In this document: one piece after another, positions 23,435 through 35,275 of the stretch
How positions within the stretch are numbered: position 1 is the first letter of the stretch
How the letters are laid out: each line of letters opens with the position of its first letter
NCBI GenBank assembly: GCA_030512295.1
Contig: JAULSR010000001.1
Location: 9,385,001 to 9,449,000, forward strand
DNA from: Bombardia bombarda
Taxonomy: Eukaryota > Ascomycota > Sordariomycetes > Sordariales > Lasiosphaeriaceae
DNA: 64,000 bases
Direction of reading: 5' to 3'
Made by a program: the position numbers and the translations under genes
Notes under the pieces: generated by a model
Told to the model about the DNA's origin: nothing
The model's database searches: none
The model's input: only the letters and a program-made list of their open reading frames with translations

Positions 23435-24309
23435 ATCACAGCGTGAAACAATCTTTTTGCATTCTCCGCGAAAAAAAGTGTCCATTTTTGTTGTCACCAG
23501 TATTATAGCGATGATTCTTTTTGGATGGAATTAGCAGATTATTCTACCTGCTTTTGTCAAGACTACCACATTCTTTGGTATCTACCCAAGTCTAACAGCC
23601 AGCTTACGGCTGTAGGGAATTTTCGCGTCAGTCGCTTTCGGGGTATTTGTAAAGTTGTTTTCCGTAATTTGTAGTTAAAGTTCAAGCTCCTACCGATCAA
23701 TGTACTTCCTATTTCCAGCGCGGCGCCGTCGAGCAGAGCATCTCAGCATCCTACAACCCCTCCATTCGTTTTTGATCGCCGCTTTACTTCCGACAGCATC
23801 ACGTCGTGCCATTATTCGATAGAGGGGCATGAGTCCGGCGACGGAGTTTGGCGATATGTCGTCTGTGGAAGAGAGCTTCTCGGAGAGCCTGTTTGTATTA
23901 GCAAGGTGAAGACGATCTTGGGCGATACGTATTCCAACGTCGAGTTCACATATATCAAGTATCCAGGTATTTCTTCTCTCGGATTCTACTTCGTAAAGGT
24001 GCCGTCACCCCCTTCGCCGGCATCGCGATGCCCTCCTTCTCCAGTCGAGCGATGGTCGTGGAGCAGCACCCCGTTTGTTTCAAAGTTCAAGGTGTCGAGC
24101 TATCCCTGCTTCAATCCCAAGCACCAATGCTGGGACGAAAGAAAAAGTAATGTGTGGCTTGGTTTGGTGCCCCCCCCACGGACTATGACAGTATGCTAAT
24201 ATCTGGACGCGTTAGACGTCGTTGCAATTCCCCAAGTCACACAGGTGCAAAATTTTGAGCCGTGGGGAGGTTTCTTCCCCTTCACATTTACGCTGATCTT
24301 GTCGAAACC
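23435..24309 (+). other. Interval with an unrecognised, possibly decayed ORF
   Basis: From about 23675 to 23960 one plus-strand frame is open and reads like real protein (FVFDRRFTSDSITSCHYSIE, then GDGVWRYVVCGRELLGEP and KTILGDTYSNVEFTYIKYP). From about 23980 to 24149 a different frame reads coherently (RKGAVTPFAGIAMPSFSSRA to a Lys-rich end and TAA). No ATG opens the first block, and no good intron joins the two, although TTTCCAG at 23712-23718 could be an acceptor. I do not recognise the family. It may be a relic of one gene or an unusual 5' part of the next one. Confidence 0.4.
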
Positions 24310-25998
24310 ATGGACGGAGCAATGCAACCCAATCCTCAAGACGAGGCTCTGAATCGCCCTTCTTCTAAGACTAACAGGGAGAGCATCGCCAGTGACCTCA
24401 CCACTGACAGCTATGTTGTTGACCTGAAATCCGGCCTGAACGATTGCTTTGATGCGATCGAGACCATCGGAACATTCGCTGCCTTTTCCAAGGTCAATCC
24501 TGCCAGCCTGAATCCCGACATCATTCCGCTGCAAGAGGACCAGGCACGGCAGCTGATCCACCAAGCCAGGCAAGCGCCCTATGGAAAGGGCAGTGATACC
24601 TTCGTCGATGTCTCGGTACGCAACACTTGGGAACTGGACGCATCTCAGTTCGCCTTTCAGAACCAAGAGCTATGGGCCCATTCAATAGACCGCTGTTGCA
24701 AGTTTGTTGCTCAACAGCTTGGAATCACGAGTCCCATATCAGCTGAGCCGTATAAGATGCTCATTTACGAAAAGGGAGCCACGTTCAAGGCTCACACAGA
24801 GTAAGTCTTTTTGCCATGAAACCCAGTTTCTTATATCCAAGCAAAACTCTAACACCGCCATTACAGCACTAAGAAAATCCCTAGCATGTTTGGCACCCTC
24901 ATCATCTGCCTCCCGTCTGCACCGAAGTCGGCGACGTTGTTGTCAAACACCGCGGCGAGAAAAAGGTCTTCAAGACATCTGAAACGTCATCGACACTGGG
25001 ATCCCTCATATGCTGGTACTCAGACGTATCGCACGAGGTCTTGCCCGTAACGTCAGGCTATCGGTGGGTCTTGACGTGCAATCTTGGACATGGCCAAGCT
25101 TTGTAGCGAGGCCACATGGAATGCGCAGGCAGCCATTGCTAAGAAACAAAGCACTCGCTCTCAACCTGTCAATCCCCCGCCCGTAGGACGAGCCCTGCGT
25201 CCCGAGACATTGGCGGGCTTCATCAAGCACAAATGGGACGATGAGCTGGAACTATTATCCAAGCAGATCGTGTCAAAGGTCAACAGCACACCCGTGACTG
25301 AGCTCACGCGACTCTGGATTACATTTCTCCACGCCCTCATCAGCACTCTGGACGCTGCCCTCGCTCCCCTCTCAACCCCCGCCTACCAGCAGCTCGCCAG
25401 CGCCATCCTCGACGCGTACCTGAACAAATATCTCGGCAAAGAGCCTAGCGACGAGTGGCCGGGTTTCCGACGAGAACGGGTCAGCTGCCGCTGCGAAAAC
25501 CGCAGCACGCTGAACGCGTTCCTGGACTCTCCCACGCGCGAAGAATGGCATTTCAGCGCGAACTTGAAGTACCGAAAGCATGTCGAAAGCCAACTGGAAG
25601 ATAGCAAATCCGGCCGCTTTACGAGCACGGAGCGCTGGGGGAGCCCGCACGCGCTGGTCGTCGTGAAAGGCCACGCGAATGCGGGAAATGGAAGGAAGGC
25701 ATGGGGCGCGCGTCTCGACTGGGTACAGAAGCAGCTGGCCAGGTTTGACGACTTCAAGCTCAGGCAGCTTTTGGACGTCGATTATGCAAAGATCACGGGC
25801 ATGGGCCATCTCTACAGGAACGACGCCGCAGCTCGTCGTGCTGCGGCTGCGGCTGCGAATCCACGGCCGCCCGCGCAGCCCTCGCCCTGGAGTGGTCCTT
25901 CGATATTTGTTGGTCCTGGGGGAATGAGGTCTGTATTTGGGGTGAAGCGGCCGGCTGAGGACGGTCGGCTTGACGAGAGAGCCGGCCAGCGGTGGTAA
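24310..25998 (+). pseudogene. 2OG-Fe(II) oxygenase-like gene, internally deleted and frameshifted
   Basis: The ATG at 24310 opens exon 1 to 24800. A 66-nt intron (24801-24866, GTAAGT donor, ACAG acceptor) leads in frame to TKKIPSMFGTLIICLPSA. The His-X-Asp iron ligands (HTD) span the junction. At 24922-24923 the frame must move by one base to continue as EVGDVVVKHRGEKKVF and the SDVSHEVLPVTSGYRWVLT block, which carries the distal His and the oxoglutarate-binding Arg. After TCNL near 25085 the frame breaks again. A long open frame (25084-25998) then carries what looks like the C-terminal part of the same fungal family (FIKHKWDDELELLSKQI, EEWHFSANLKYRKHVE). Several hundred residues usually found between these parts appear to be missing. 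Assignment to the Fe(II)/oxoglutarate fold is from motifs; the substrate is unknown. Confidence 0.72.
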
Positions 25999-26533
25999 AG
26001 TCTCTGGGTATTGCGGGTGTTGGTTGGGAATGGAAATGCAATGGCATTTCAATGGGGCGAGAGGCGCTTTCGGCTGTCACAAAAGGGGTTTTCCCGGTCT
26101 TTGTTTTGATCTTTCTTCGCCTTTGGCTGCGGCTTGTCTCTTTTTGATGGGGTTGATGGATAGATTATGTTAGACTGGACTACATACCCTACATAGACGA
26201 GATCTATGAATGGTCATCCAGGTAAGACAGTTACGCTTTGTGTAGTAATATCCTGTAAATAATACAATAATACAACATGTAAAAAAATTTGCACAGTTCT
26301 TTTTTATCAGTGGCCCTAACAAACAGGTGAACTTCCTCTTTATCAGGTTTGAAAACAGTTTTACTCGAAGTCACAACTGTACACGCCATACAAAAAGAAG
26401 TACTCTAAAACTTCTCCACATCAATACCACAATAAGAGGTATAGTGGACACTATCGATATGCTAGGCCGTGATTCCGTGTGAACCTTCCACACACCCCAC
26501 TCTCACCACGGGTAGCGTGCGGTACTAGATGAC
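25999..26533. other. Intergenic, AT-rich
   Basis: Lies between the oxygenase relic and the Gln tRNA. It contains an AT-rich patch at 26240-26310. No gene is seen. Confidence 0.5.
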
Positions 26534-26605
26534 GGTCCCGTAGTGTAGCGGTCATCACATCGGTTTCTGATACCGGTAACCCCGGTTCGATTCCGGGCGG
26601 GACCT
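26534..26605 (+). tRNA. tRNA-Gln(CTG)
   Basis: A 72-nt cloverleaf without an intron. The acceptor stem GGTCCCG pairs perfectly with CGGGACC. The D arm starts TAGTGTAGCGG, the anticodon stem TCGGT/ACCGG encloses the loop TTCTGAT with anticodon CTG, and the T arm is CCCGG-TTCGATT-CCGGG. The discriminator is T. A TTCTTTTCTTTT tract just downstream is a plausible Pol III terminator. Confidence 0.92.
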
Positions 26606-27568
26606 TCTGATTCTTTTCTTTTGACCTTTTTGCTGGTGTTGTTTGTTGGTGGTGGTGGTGGTGGTGCTTGTTGTGTGCCTATTGGTTCAATCTTTGATCG
26701 ACAACGCGCGTATTGCATAATATAAGACAGCATATGCCAGTCACTCAGTCAGCGAATATTGAGAATTGTTTCTCTTTTCTCTGAGCTGTCCAGTATGTAG
26801 TAGTTGGTATCTTTATGCAATGATCATCTTTTTTGTGTTTTGTCGAGCCGTTATTGTTTCAGTGGCAACTGCTTGTCGACATTGCATATCCCTGTTTCAC
26901 TTTGTGACATCTGTTGCTGTGTTGTCAAGTTGAATGGTGCATCGTATCTTTCCGCAGTCTCTTGTAGTTTCTATCACTCGACATCAAAGTAAACGAACAA
27001 CTACCTTCACGACCGTAGCGTTCATATAAATAGACCATCCGGTCTCTATTACCAACATTGCCAAGCAAATAGAGTCAATAATCTCAATCACACAAAATGC
27101 TCTACTACCTACTTATACCGGTTCAGTTCTTCCACTTGAACTTGGTGTAGCCAGTCGACTAATACTGGCTTGCACTGCCATAATTATTCGATAAACATAT
27201 CTCGTTTGGTTAAAGCGGACAAACTGGCCCACCGTAATCGTGTATAGTGTGGTGTGTGATAGACATCCTTGTTAGCAAAAAGAGGAGAGCTATACGCAGC
27301 AAAAGCGCCTTGGCAACATGCACATAAGCTGTCTCAGGCGGGCTTTCCTGCTTCTTAAGAGGTAGAACCACAATATGTAAAGCTAGGATTATATTGTACA
27401 ACAGATTCAAGTCCGAGGATGCGCGGCCTGCGCGGCCTGCGCGAGCGTATCCAGATGTATAAATACCAGTGGCCTGTCTGGCCGAGGGCTGTCACTGTGA
27501 TGGTGTCGTAACGACAACTCTGACCGACTGACGATCCAACTTAACTCACCTGTCAACAGCAAGACACC
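26606..27568. other. Intergenic, upstream of the UbiA gene
   Basis: Contains a GTT/GGT microsatellite (26636-26668) and a GCGCGGCCT duplication near 27420. The last 100 bases form the leader of the prenyltransferase gene, ending in the favourable context CACCATGG. No other gene is supported; a minus-strand hydrophobic ORF at 27210-27410 is too short to accept. Confidence 0.5.
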
Positions 27569-28606
27569 ATGGCAGTCCGCAAACCCTCCTCCCCCAAGGC
27601 TGCTCTCAGGCCCAAACCGGCACCGCCATCATCATCCCTCCTCAGTCTCTACGCAGAACTAGGCCGCTATGGCAACCCCTTTCCAGTCTCCATGATCTAC
27701 TTCCCCCATCTCATAGGGACCATCTTCGCCGCTTGTACCCTCACACCACAAACATCCAACTCCATACGCTCACTGCTGCTCCCCAACCTACTCCTCATAC
27801 CAGCCTCCTCCCTGCTCCACGGCCTCGGCTGTACCTGGAACGACCTGGTCGACGCCCCGCTCGACAAGCTCGTCGAGCGCACCCGCACCCGCCCCGTGCC
27901 GCGCGGCGCCATCTCCCGTCTACACGCCGGACTATTTGCAGTGGCCCAGGTCCTCCTCTGGCTCGGGACTCTATCGCTCATCTCGCGGCAGGTAGTGCTG
28001 TGGGCGCTGCCCCTGATCCCCATGGTCGCCTTCTACCCGTACGCTAAGCGGCTGGTGCCCATTCCTTCGGTGGTGCTGGGTGTGATCCTGGCGTACGGGG
28101 TTCTGATTGGTTTCGCTGCCATCAACCCGACGGTGCCGCTTGACAGTCGGCTACTGTTGTTGGGGGCCGAGGATGAGGGAGGGGAGGAGCGCCGGACTGT
28201 GCTGCGGGCACTGTTATGCATCGTGGCGGCGTATACGGTGTTTGTCACTTCCATCGATATGATTTACGCCCACCAGGACCTCAAGGACGACTTGCAGGCG
28301 AACATCAAGTCCATGGCCGTTACGTTTCAGCGGTTTCCTAAGCCTGTGCTCACGGTGCTGGCTGTTATGCAGCTAGCCTTTTTAATCGCGGTGGGAAGGC
28401 TGATGGAGTTTGGTGCTTTGTACCACACCATTGCTGGTGTTGGGGGCTTGATGGTGAACTTGGTCATGATCTGGCGTGTTGATCTGAAGAGCTCCAAGGA
28501 TTGCTTCTGGTGGTTTCAGGCTGGCACCTTCATGATGGGCAGTATACTCTCTGCTGGGTTTGCCAGCGAGCTGCTGGCGAGTGGGCAAATTCCTGGCCAT
28601 TTGTGA
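27569..28606 (+). CDS. UbiA-family membrane prenyltransferase
   Basis: A single exon of 345 residues. The first aspartate-rich motif, NDLVDAPLDKLVERTRTRP, begins at about residue 91. The second, YAHQDLKDD, is at about residue 232. These bind the magnesium-prenyl-diphosphate substrate in UbiA enzymes. About eight hydrophobic helices are visible, and the Pro/Lys/Ser-rich N-terminus is short. Close relatives are COQ2 (4-hydroxybenzoate polyprenyltransferase of ubiquinone synthesis) and the prenyltransferases of fungal meroterpenoid pathways. The N-terminus is weak as a mitochondrial presequence and no COQ or polyketide gene lies nearby, so which branch it belongs to is open. The ATG is supported by CACCATGG. 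Confidence 0.9.
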   Translation: MAVRKPSSPKAALRPKPAPPSSSLLSLYAELGRYGNPFPVSMIYFPHLIGTIFAACTLTPQTSNSIRSLLLPNLLLIPASSLLHGLGCTWNDLVDAPLDKLVERTRTRPVPRGAISRLHAGLFAVAQVLLWLGTLSLISRQVVLWALPLIPMVAFYPYAKRLVPIPSVVLGVILAYGVLIGFAAINPTVPLDSRLLLLGAEDEGGEERRTVLRALLCIVAAYTVFVTSIDMIYAHQDLKDDLQANIKSMAVTFQRFPKPVLTVLAVMQLAFLIAVGRLMEFGALYHTIAGVGGLMVNLVMIWRVDLKSSKDCFWWFQAGTFMMGSILSAGFASELLASGQIPGHL

Positions 28607-31073
28607 CCTTTGCCAAACGCCCTAGTACTATTCGCACAGAAGCCTTTATAAACAGTCTGTCTCTTGGCCTCGAGCAGAAACATTATATACTTTAAGCTAT
28701 GCGTGTTGTTCCTGCCCACAAGCACCCAGGCTCACCGAGAGAGAGAGAGTACACTTGTAAACAAAATGGGCCCGAGGTTATATCAACACCTGGCTGGCTG
28801 TTTCCACTGGCAGTTGTGACCATCAGTACAAGGCTACCTAGTCTGATGACATACTTGCCAACGATATAATATTTCAAAAGAGAGAATTGTATCATATCCA
28901 AAAAGGATGTCATCACCCATCGGCCAGCTCGGACTCGATGAGAGAAACAATGGAGGAATAGACCTGCCGCACCTGCCTGCTCTGATGCATTGGCCGATTT
29001 GCGCAGCACATGTTGTGTGTGTACGCAATGGTGGTGGACGTTGACAAGGAAAACTCCGCAGTCAACTTGCCACGGGGGGATTGATCGCTGCGGCATGCGC
29101 AAGACAATTCTGACAAATTCTGGGTGTCGATGAAGCAGTTCGTAGAGACCTCACCGTTATGGTGTGTAGATAAAGAAATTTGTTATCTAGCTACACTAGA
29201 TTCGTCTTGCTTTAGGGGACGAGGTCAGGTTCCAAACTATCATCGTAGTAGATCCAGTGCGTATCGGAATACGCAGAAAGCGTATTTGCCGCATCTTGCG
29301 CGGACTATACGCTTTGGATACGTCGGCCTCGTCGATGTCGTCGTCACCATGATCAATCGTATTGACGGTAGATGAGTATGAACATGTCAACCTGAAGCAC
29401 TTGCTGACGAGCGAGGCACATAGTTCAACATACTGTATGCTAGAAATGTAGGAACGATATCTTGACTGCTGTCGTCGCGTAAACAACAAGTCCCATGCAG
29501 GTTAGAAGACCATAAGGGGAAATGCAAGGGAAGAAAAAGAGCCCCTAATGAGACGAGGTACGTACACCTGGTCATGTATCTTAGGAACGGGAATAGGGAA
29601 CAGGATAGGCAGAAACGGTTAAGAAAAATGCAGCCTAATAGGTCCAGAGTATCAAAACGGGAATCCAGATGGAACAAAGCAGCAGGGGATTTTCGGTCGT
29701 CGTTTGTCGAGGTTGGCTAGTTGACGGCACTGTTAGCGCTCTGTAACGGACGCCTCCATGCTATTAATGTCCAAAACAAAGAACGCTGAATAGAACTTCG
29801 AGATTAGTGCCCGAGTGCAAAGTGGCTTCTTGATAAGATAGAATGGAACATTCACATGAAAGCGGCTGTTTCAAGACATTCGAGGCATGCGGGCAGAATG
29901 CCACTGCAGGCACCAATGAATTGAAGGTCTGATGTGACAGGCGAAGGCAACCGGCTGGCGACGGGACCCATGTGGTTGGGAGGCGAGCGCCCGGAGAATT
30001 CTTCAGGACAAAGGCGGATGACTTAGCTAAGGTGGTCCTAGCTTAGTAGGCACGTGTCAGGTACCAATAGCGACTAGCTCGGGCTTGGATGCATGCTTCT
30101 CAGGTGACGGCAGCTGGCAGAAATCTTAAGACGCTTTGGCGCACAAGTTCCCGTCAAGATTGGGTCGCCTTTTAACCATCTTTGGTGAGCACTCACATTC
30201 GGTTCCGGTTGTTACTTAGGGTTATCTCGGACGTCACCAACTGAAGTGAATTAAATTCGAGCCAGGGATGATGGGAATCGAATGCAAAAAAAGCTTTCTT
30301 GAACCGACATAATTTCTTCTTTCTACGTCAAGATGAATCTATCTTGGCGCCACTGGCTAGGTACCATAGTATACTATTCACCGTAGATTTATTTATTCCC
30401 AGCTTTCAAGAGCAGCATGAAAGTTTCTGACTGCTAACCCCCCACCAGTTGGATTGAGGATATGTGTGCCTGGTGAAGCAACCTAGACTGACAGATAGCC
30501 TTGCGACTATATACTTTTTACCTTGGCAATGGATGTAGGTGCCTGGTTCCCAACTTGCCCGGAGTGACCACAGCTTGGGCCTGGCATGGACATTTGGTGA
30601 GCAGTGCATGAGGCGGCAGGTACATAGCTCCTTCCAAGCTTTAACCCATCTGTGAAGTACAAGTTGATTCGCGCGAGCCGCCACTTAGGTTGACGAAATG
30701 CAGCGCATTGATGTGCTAAAATGGACACTCCTGCGGCGGACTTTCCCCCTCTATTACAGCCCCAATACCGCTATCGGCAGCACCCCCGCCTACTGTTGCT
30801 GCGTCTTCATTTCATTACCGCGCGCTGTGCTTTGACATTTTTGCTTTTCTGTCCTGCATCTCTCCCACTGATACCGTGCCGATAACCCCAACGCGGGCGG
30901 AAAAGAGATTTATCTCCTGCACTCGCGACAGTTCAATCAAGCAAACCAGCGGCGAAAGTCGCAACGCCATCAAATTTCATCGTCTATCATCTCGGAATCC
31001 ATCTCTCCCATACCCACCCCGGTAAACTCTGCATCCGTTTAATTGAAAAACGGATGTCGCGGTCGCCGATGAC
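28607..31073. other. Gene-poor interval, VID21 promoter at its right end
   Basis: In these 2.5 kb I see no supported gene: ORFs on both strands are below about 140 codons and without recognisable blocks. The last 300 bases are the likely promoter and leader of VID21. Confidence 0.5.
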
Positions 31074-31077
31074 ATGA
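31054..31077 (+). promoter_or_regulatory. uORF overlapping the VID21 start (ATGA)
   Basis: The ATG at 31054 encodes seven codons (MSRSPMT) and stops at TGA 31075-31077. That stop overlaps the main ATG at 31074 by an ATGA stop-start. If it lies in the mature leader, initiation at VID21 would need leaky scanning or termination-reinitiation. Transcript evidence is not available here. Confidence 0.6.
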
Positions 31078-34000
31078 CTGAGGTCGGTCCCGCCGACCGC
31101 GTAAAGCTGCTGCGATCGAAGCGGGCGGAGTCAAGGTGAGAATAGTTCTAATCGATAGAGGCGATCTTTCCGATCGTTTTGAATCGCTGCAAAAGGTGCT
31201 GACTGCTTGCAGCTCAATTGTGCTGTCGCGGAAACGCAAACTGCGTGAACTCTTTGCAGTTGCGACCGAGGAAGATGGCATTCCCAATCACGACTTTACC
31301 AACCCGGACGCGCCGCCGACTACGCCAGCCGAGGCAAAATTCCTCATTGATAGTGACATCGTACAGTATGTTTGTCCTGTACATTCCCTGCTCTTCGCGT
31401 CTTTTTTTATCGTGTTTGCATCGCGTCAAACATCGTTTCTTGACCTAACTCGCTATTGTTACAGGGGGCGGAGACTGAAAGATCTCCATATACCTGCGCG
31501 TCGAAAGCCTCGCTTTGAGCTGCTCCAACAGCTCGTCGACAAGGAAGCAGCCAAAAATGCACTCGCTCTCTCGTCAGAAACAAAGTCAAAGAAAGGATTG
31601 CACTCGTCTGCACCAGACAGTGTCCCGAAACAGGACCGCTCAACACCATTTCCCGGAGTGATTGATGCTCGCACGCCATCGCAGCCACAGGAAGCCGAGC
31701 GCACCGATCCACCGATCCAAGAAATTGCGCGAGAAGTAGCAGAGCTCGGGGAGAACGCGGAAACTCGAGGAAATGCCATCAATGGGGAAGCGCGACTGCC
31801 TGGGAATGACGTCCTACCACCCCCCGGGCCGGTGCATCGCGATGAGGTTGTTTCTAGGACTGATGATAGCGCGAGCGAGTCCGACAAACGTCAAATAACA
31901 CAGCCTGCGCAACCGAATTCGGCTCAACTGGAAGACTCGACAACCGCGTCGACCACGACGATTAGAGAGAGATCGTCTGATGCTGTTCAAGCCCTGGGAC
32001 CAGTGCAAGGATACGAAACCGTGCGCCAATCGAAGTACGCTGACGCTGTCGCTGACAATCAAATCCCACACGGCGATTCCTCCCGCTATCCGGACGCGGC
32101 GTCATCTCCAAGCTCAACTGCTCACTCAACCTTAACCCCGGCTGTGCACGATACGTCGACAGATACCAGCCCTGACCACGAAGGACCCCAGTACATCGAG
32201 AGGAGCAATGAAGGCATCGACCAGAAGCACGATGCGTCCCAGGCATCGGAGGATGAAGGCGACGTGGGAATGAATGGAGAAAGACAGGAGGCCCACGTTG
32301 GAGTAAACGACTCTATCCACACGACCGTCAGTGGCGTAGAAGCTCAGTTGCTTGAAGAGTCGGCAGCCGCGCGACTTGCAAGGCCAAGCGAAGCTGTAGC
32401 GGCATCGCCGGGTAATAACTTCAACGCATTTTCGAGCAAGGCCTCTCAAATCACGGATAGCTCAGTTCCATCGCCGAATTCCAGGAGCAGTCAACTGGAA
32501 GTCAATAACACAGGTGTGACGGGCGCAGGGCAGGCTCAACGAACGCCAGTCCATGAAGCTTTGCCCGTTTCTCCGCAGCAAACCTTGTCTGCCCCAGATT
32601 CTGAGGATGCTACCAGTCAGAACAAGGACTCCACCACGCCGATGGATATTGATGATTTCCAGAAAGTTAATTCATCCAAGGATGTCCCCAGCGGAGAAGA
32701 ACAGACTTTGCATGCAACACCCTTGCAAAAGTCTGTTCAGGGACCCCAGGCTACATTAACTCCCATGTCTTCTCCTCCATCGCCAAATATCGACGCTCCG
32801 TCTACTAAGAACGTAAACTTAGGTTCATCACCTCATTTACAACAGATGGTAGAAGTTTCCGCGCCCCCTACGGATCAGGAGAATACCCCCAAGGTCCAAC
32901 CGATCGCGACTGGTACAGAGGACGTGGATGATTCAGCCCAGCCTCTCTCGGCTCCTCGACTCAAGTTTCTTGCTAACAGCATCCGTGAGAAACGGAAACG
33001 GAGTGTTCCGACTGTAGTCTTTGGCAAGCCTGGCAAAAAGCGGCGCACAGAAGACCATTCTTTGGCTGTCAGCAGACAAAGTCCGGGCCTGATACTATCT
33101 GACGACTACTTTACTCCTTTGTTCATCGAGGGCTTTACTAGGCAATCAAACTGGATGAAACCAATCGAGAAGCTTCTTAACCAGGCCCACAAGACGGTGT
33201 CTACTACTGACCAATATGTCTCAATTTTGGATCACCAAGCATGCAAAATCCTTCGGAGGGTTTATCATCTGCAACAACACGACAAGTGGTCATTAAGACA
33301 GCCGGTACGATGCCCAGAGCCAACCAGACCAGCATCCCACTGGGATGTCATGATTCAAGAGATGAAGTGGATGAGAACCGATTTTCGAGAGGAGCGCAAG
33401 TGGAAACGAGCTGTAGCCCGCAATCTCGCAAATGCATGTGCGGAATGGGTACATTCAAATAAAGTCGAGCGACTTGCACTCCAAGTGATGGCCAAGATCC
33501 CACCGCCTCCCGAAGCCGCCGATGCGGACGTCAGCATGGCAGATTCTTTTAACTTCACGGAGCCGTCTCTACCGGACCTGGACCATGCCGACTCTCCTCC
33601 GGGGATTGATGAAGAGCCTCTCGAAGTTGCGATTGATACAATAGCGCCTTCGACAATCTTCGCCCTACAAGATGATGAGGTTGTCTTCAGTTTGCAGCCC
33701 TCCAAGGCGGCAGATCTCCTCCTTGGAAACCTACCCCTGTATGGATCGCCGCTCAGGGTTCCAAAATTTGATCTCGCCGGTCCAGAGTATGACCCGGACG
33801 CAAACTGGAAACGCCGAGCCGTGCCTTTAAGCAAGTACGTCGAGGGTGAGATGGTTCTGGCGCCCAGCTCGTCGATGCCACGCAACCGAAGTCGTTACGA
33901 TTATCTTGGTGATGAGGAGGATGATGATGAAGTGGTATTTGGGGTCCCACCGGACCACAGCGCGAGTATGCAGCAGCTGGAGAACACAAATGTTGCGTTG

Positions 34001-35208
34001 TTTAACCCGGAGATGAAGTCAACTCGAGATCGCCTATATGCTGGACACCAGTTCCGCCCGCCTATAGAACATCACATGCCTCCTCAGAGCTTCTTTGAGA
34101 GCCGAACCGCTTCCCAGTGGACTTGGCATGAGGATGATCAACTAAAAAACTTGGTGTGCGAGTATTCTTACAACTGGTCTCTCATTTCGGCTATGATATC
34201 TACCAGGTCTGCCTTCGCATCCGGTGCAGAGCGGCGGACTCCATGGGAGTGCTTCGAACGCTGGGTCAACCTCGTTGGTCTGCCAAACGACATGGCCCGA
34301 ACTCCATATTTCAAGACGTACCAAAGCAGGATTGATGCCGCGCAGTTGGCCATCGAACAGCACAACAAAAAGGCGCAGCAGCAGATCACACCCAATGGAG
34401 TGGTGGCGCCGGTTCCCAGAAAGAGACCGACAATCACTTTGCGTGTCGAGCGGCGGCGCAATCAGAAGCACTTGGCCCTCATTGATGCAATGAGGAAACT
34501 CGCTAAGAAGCGCGAAACGACAGTCCAGAAGGCCCAGCATGCCGCAAATCTGGCCGCTATGCGCAAAGCCAATGAAGTTCCGAGGCAACAACTCCAGAAC
34601 AAGACTCCTCAGCAGTACAGCTTGATGAGACATGAGCGAGACCAGCAGCTAGCTGATAGAATGGCCCAATATGCCTTAAAGCATCAGGACCTCGTGAACA
34701 AAAAGGTACGTACGATGTCTCTTTGACTTATCCGTCTTGAATGCTAATAATATGAAGATGCAACAGCAAAGGCTGCAGCAGATGCACGCTGGTCAGATCG
34801 CGGCCACGCCCGGCGTCGGTCAAATTCCGCCAAGTGTTGCAGCTGCGGCGCAACTTGCTGCTGCAAGCTCTCTCAATGGCGCCGCCCGGCTTGGTCTTGC
34901 TGGACAACATCCTGCTTCGGCGCAAAACCGCCCTCGGGTTCCAATGCAGGTGCCCTCAGGTGCCATGCCTGGCGTCCCTCCACAGCTTGGAAGTGGTCTT
35001 GTACCGCCGCTACCAATGGGTGCTTTGCCGCAGGCTCAACTCCAGGCTCTGCAGGCACAAGTACAGGCACAGGCGCAAGCACGCCATCCCATAGCAAATC
35101 CCCAGCCGGATATGGCTCTTGTACTGCAGGCGCGGAGGATTCAAGACCAGCAGCGGGCTGCTGTGTTGCAGCAGCAGCAACAGCAGCAGCAGCAACAGCA
35201 GCAGCAGC

Positions 35209-35275
<67 letters not shown>

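Noticed and set aside
27210..27410. Hydrophobic minus-strand ORF of 66 codons
   Set aside because: Too short, AT-rich, and without supporting signals or homology.
31136..31212. Coding continuation of VID21 upstream of exon 2 in the long open frame
   Set aside because: GTGAGA donor and TTGCAG acceptor define an intron, and the ATG exon at 31074 splices in frame to SIVLSRKRKLREL.
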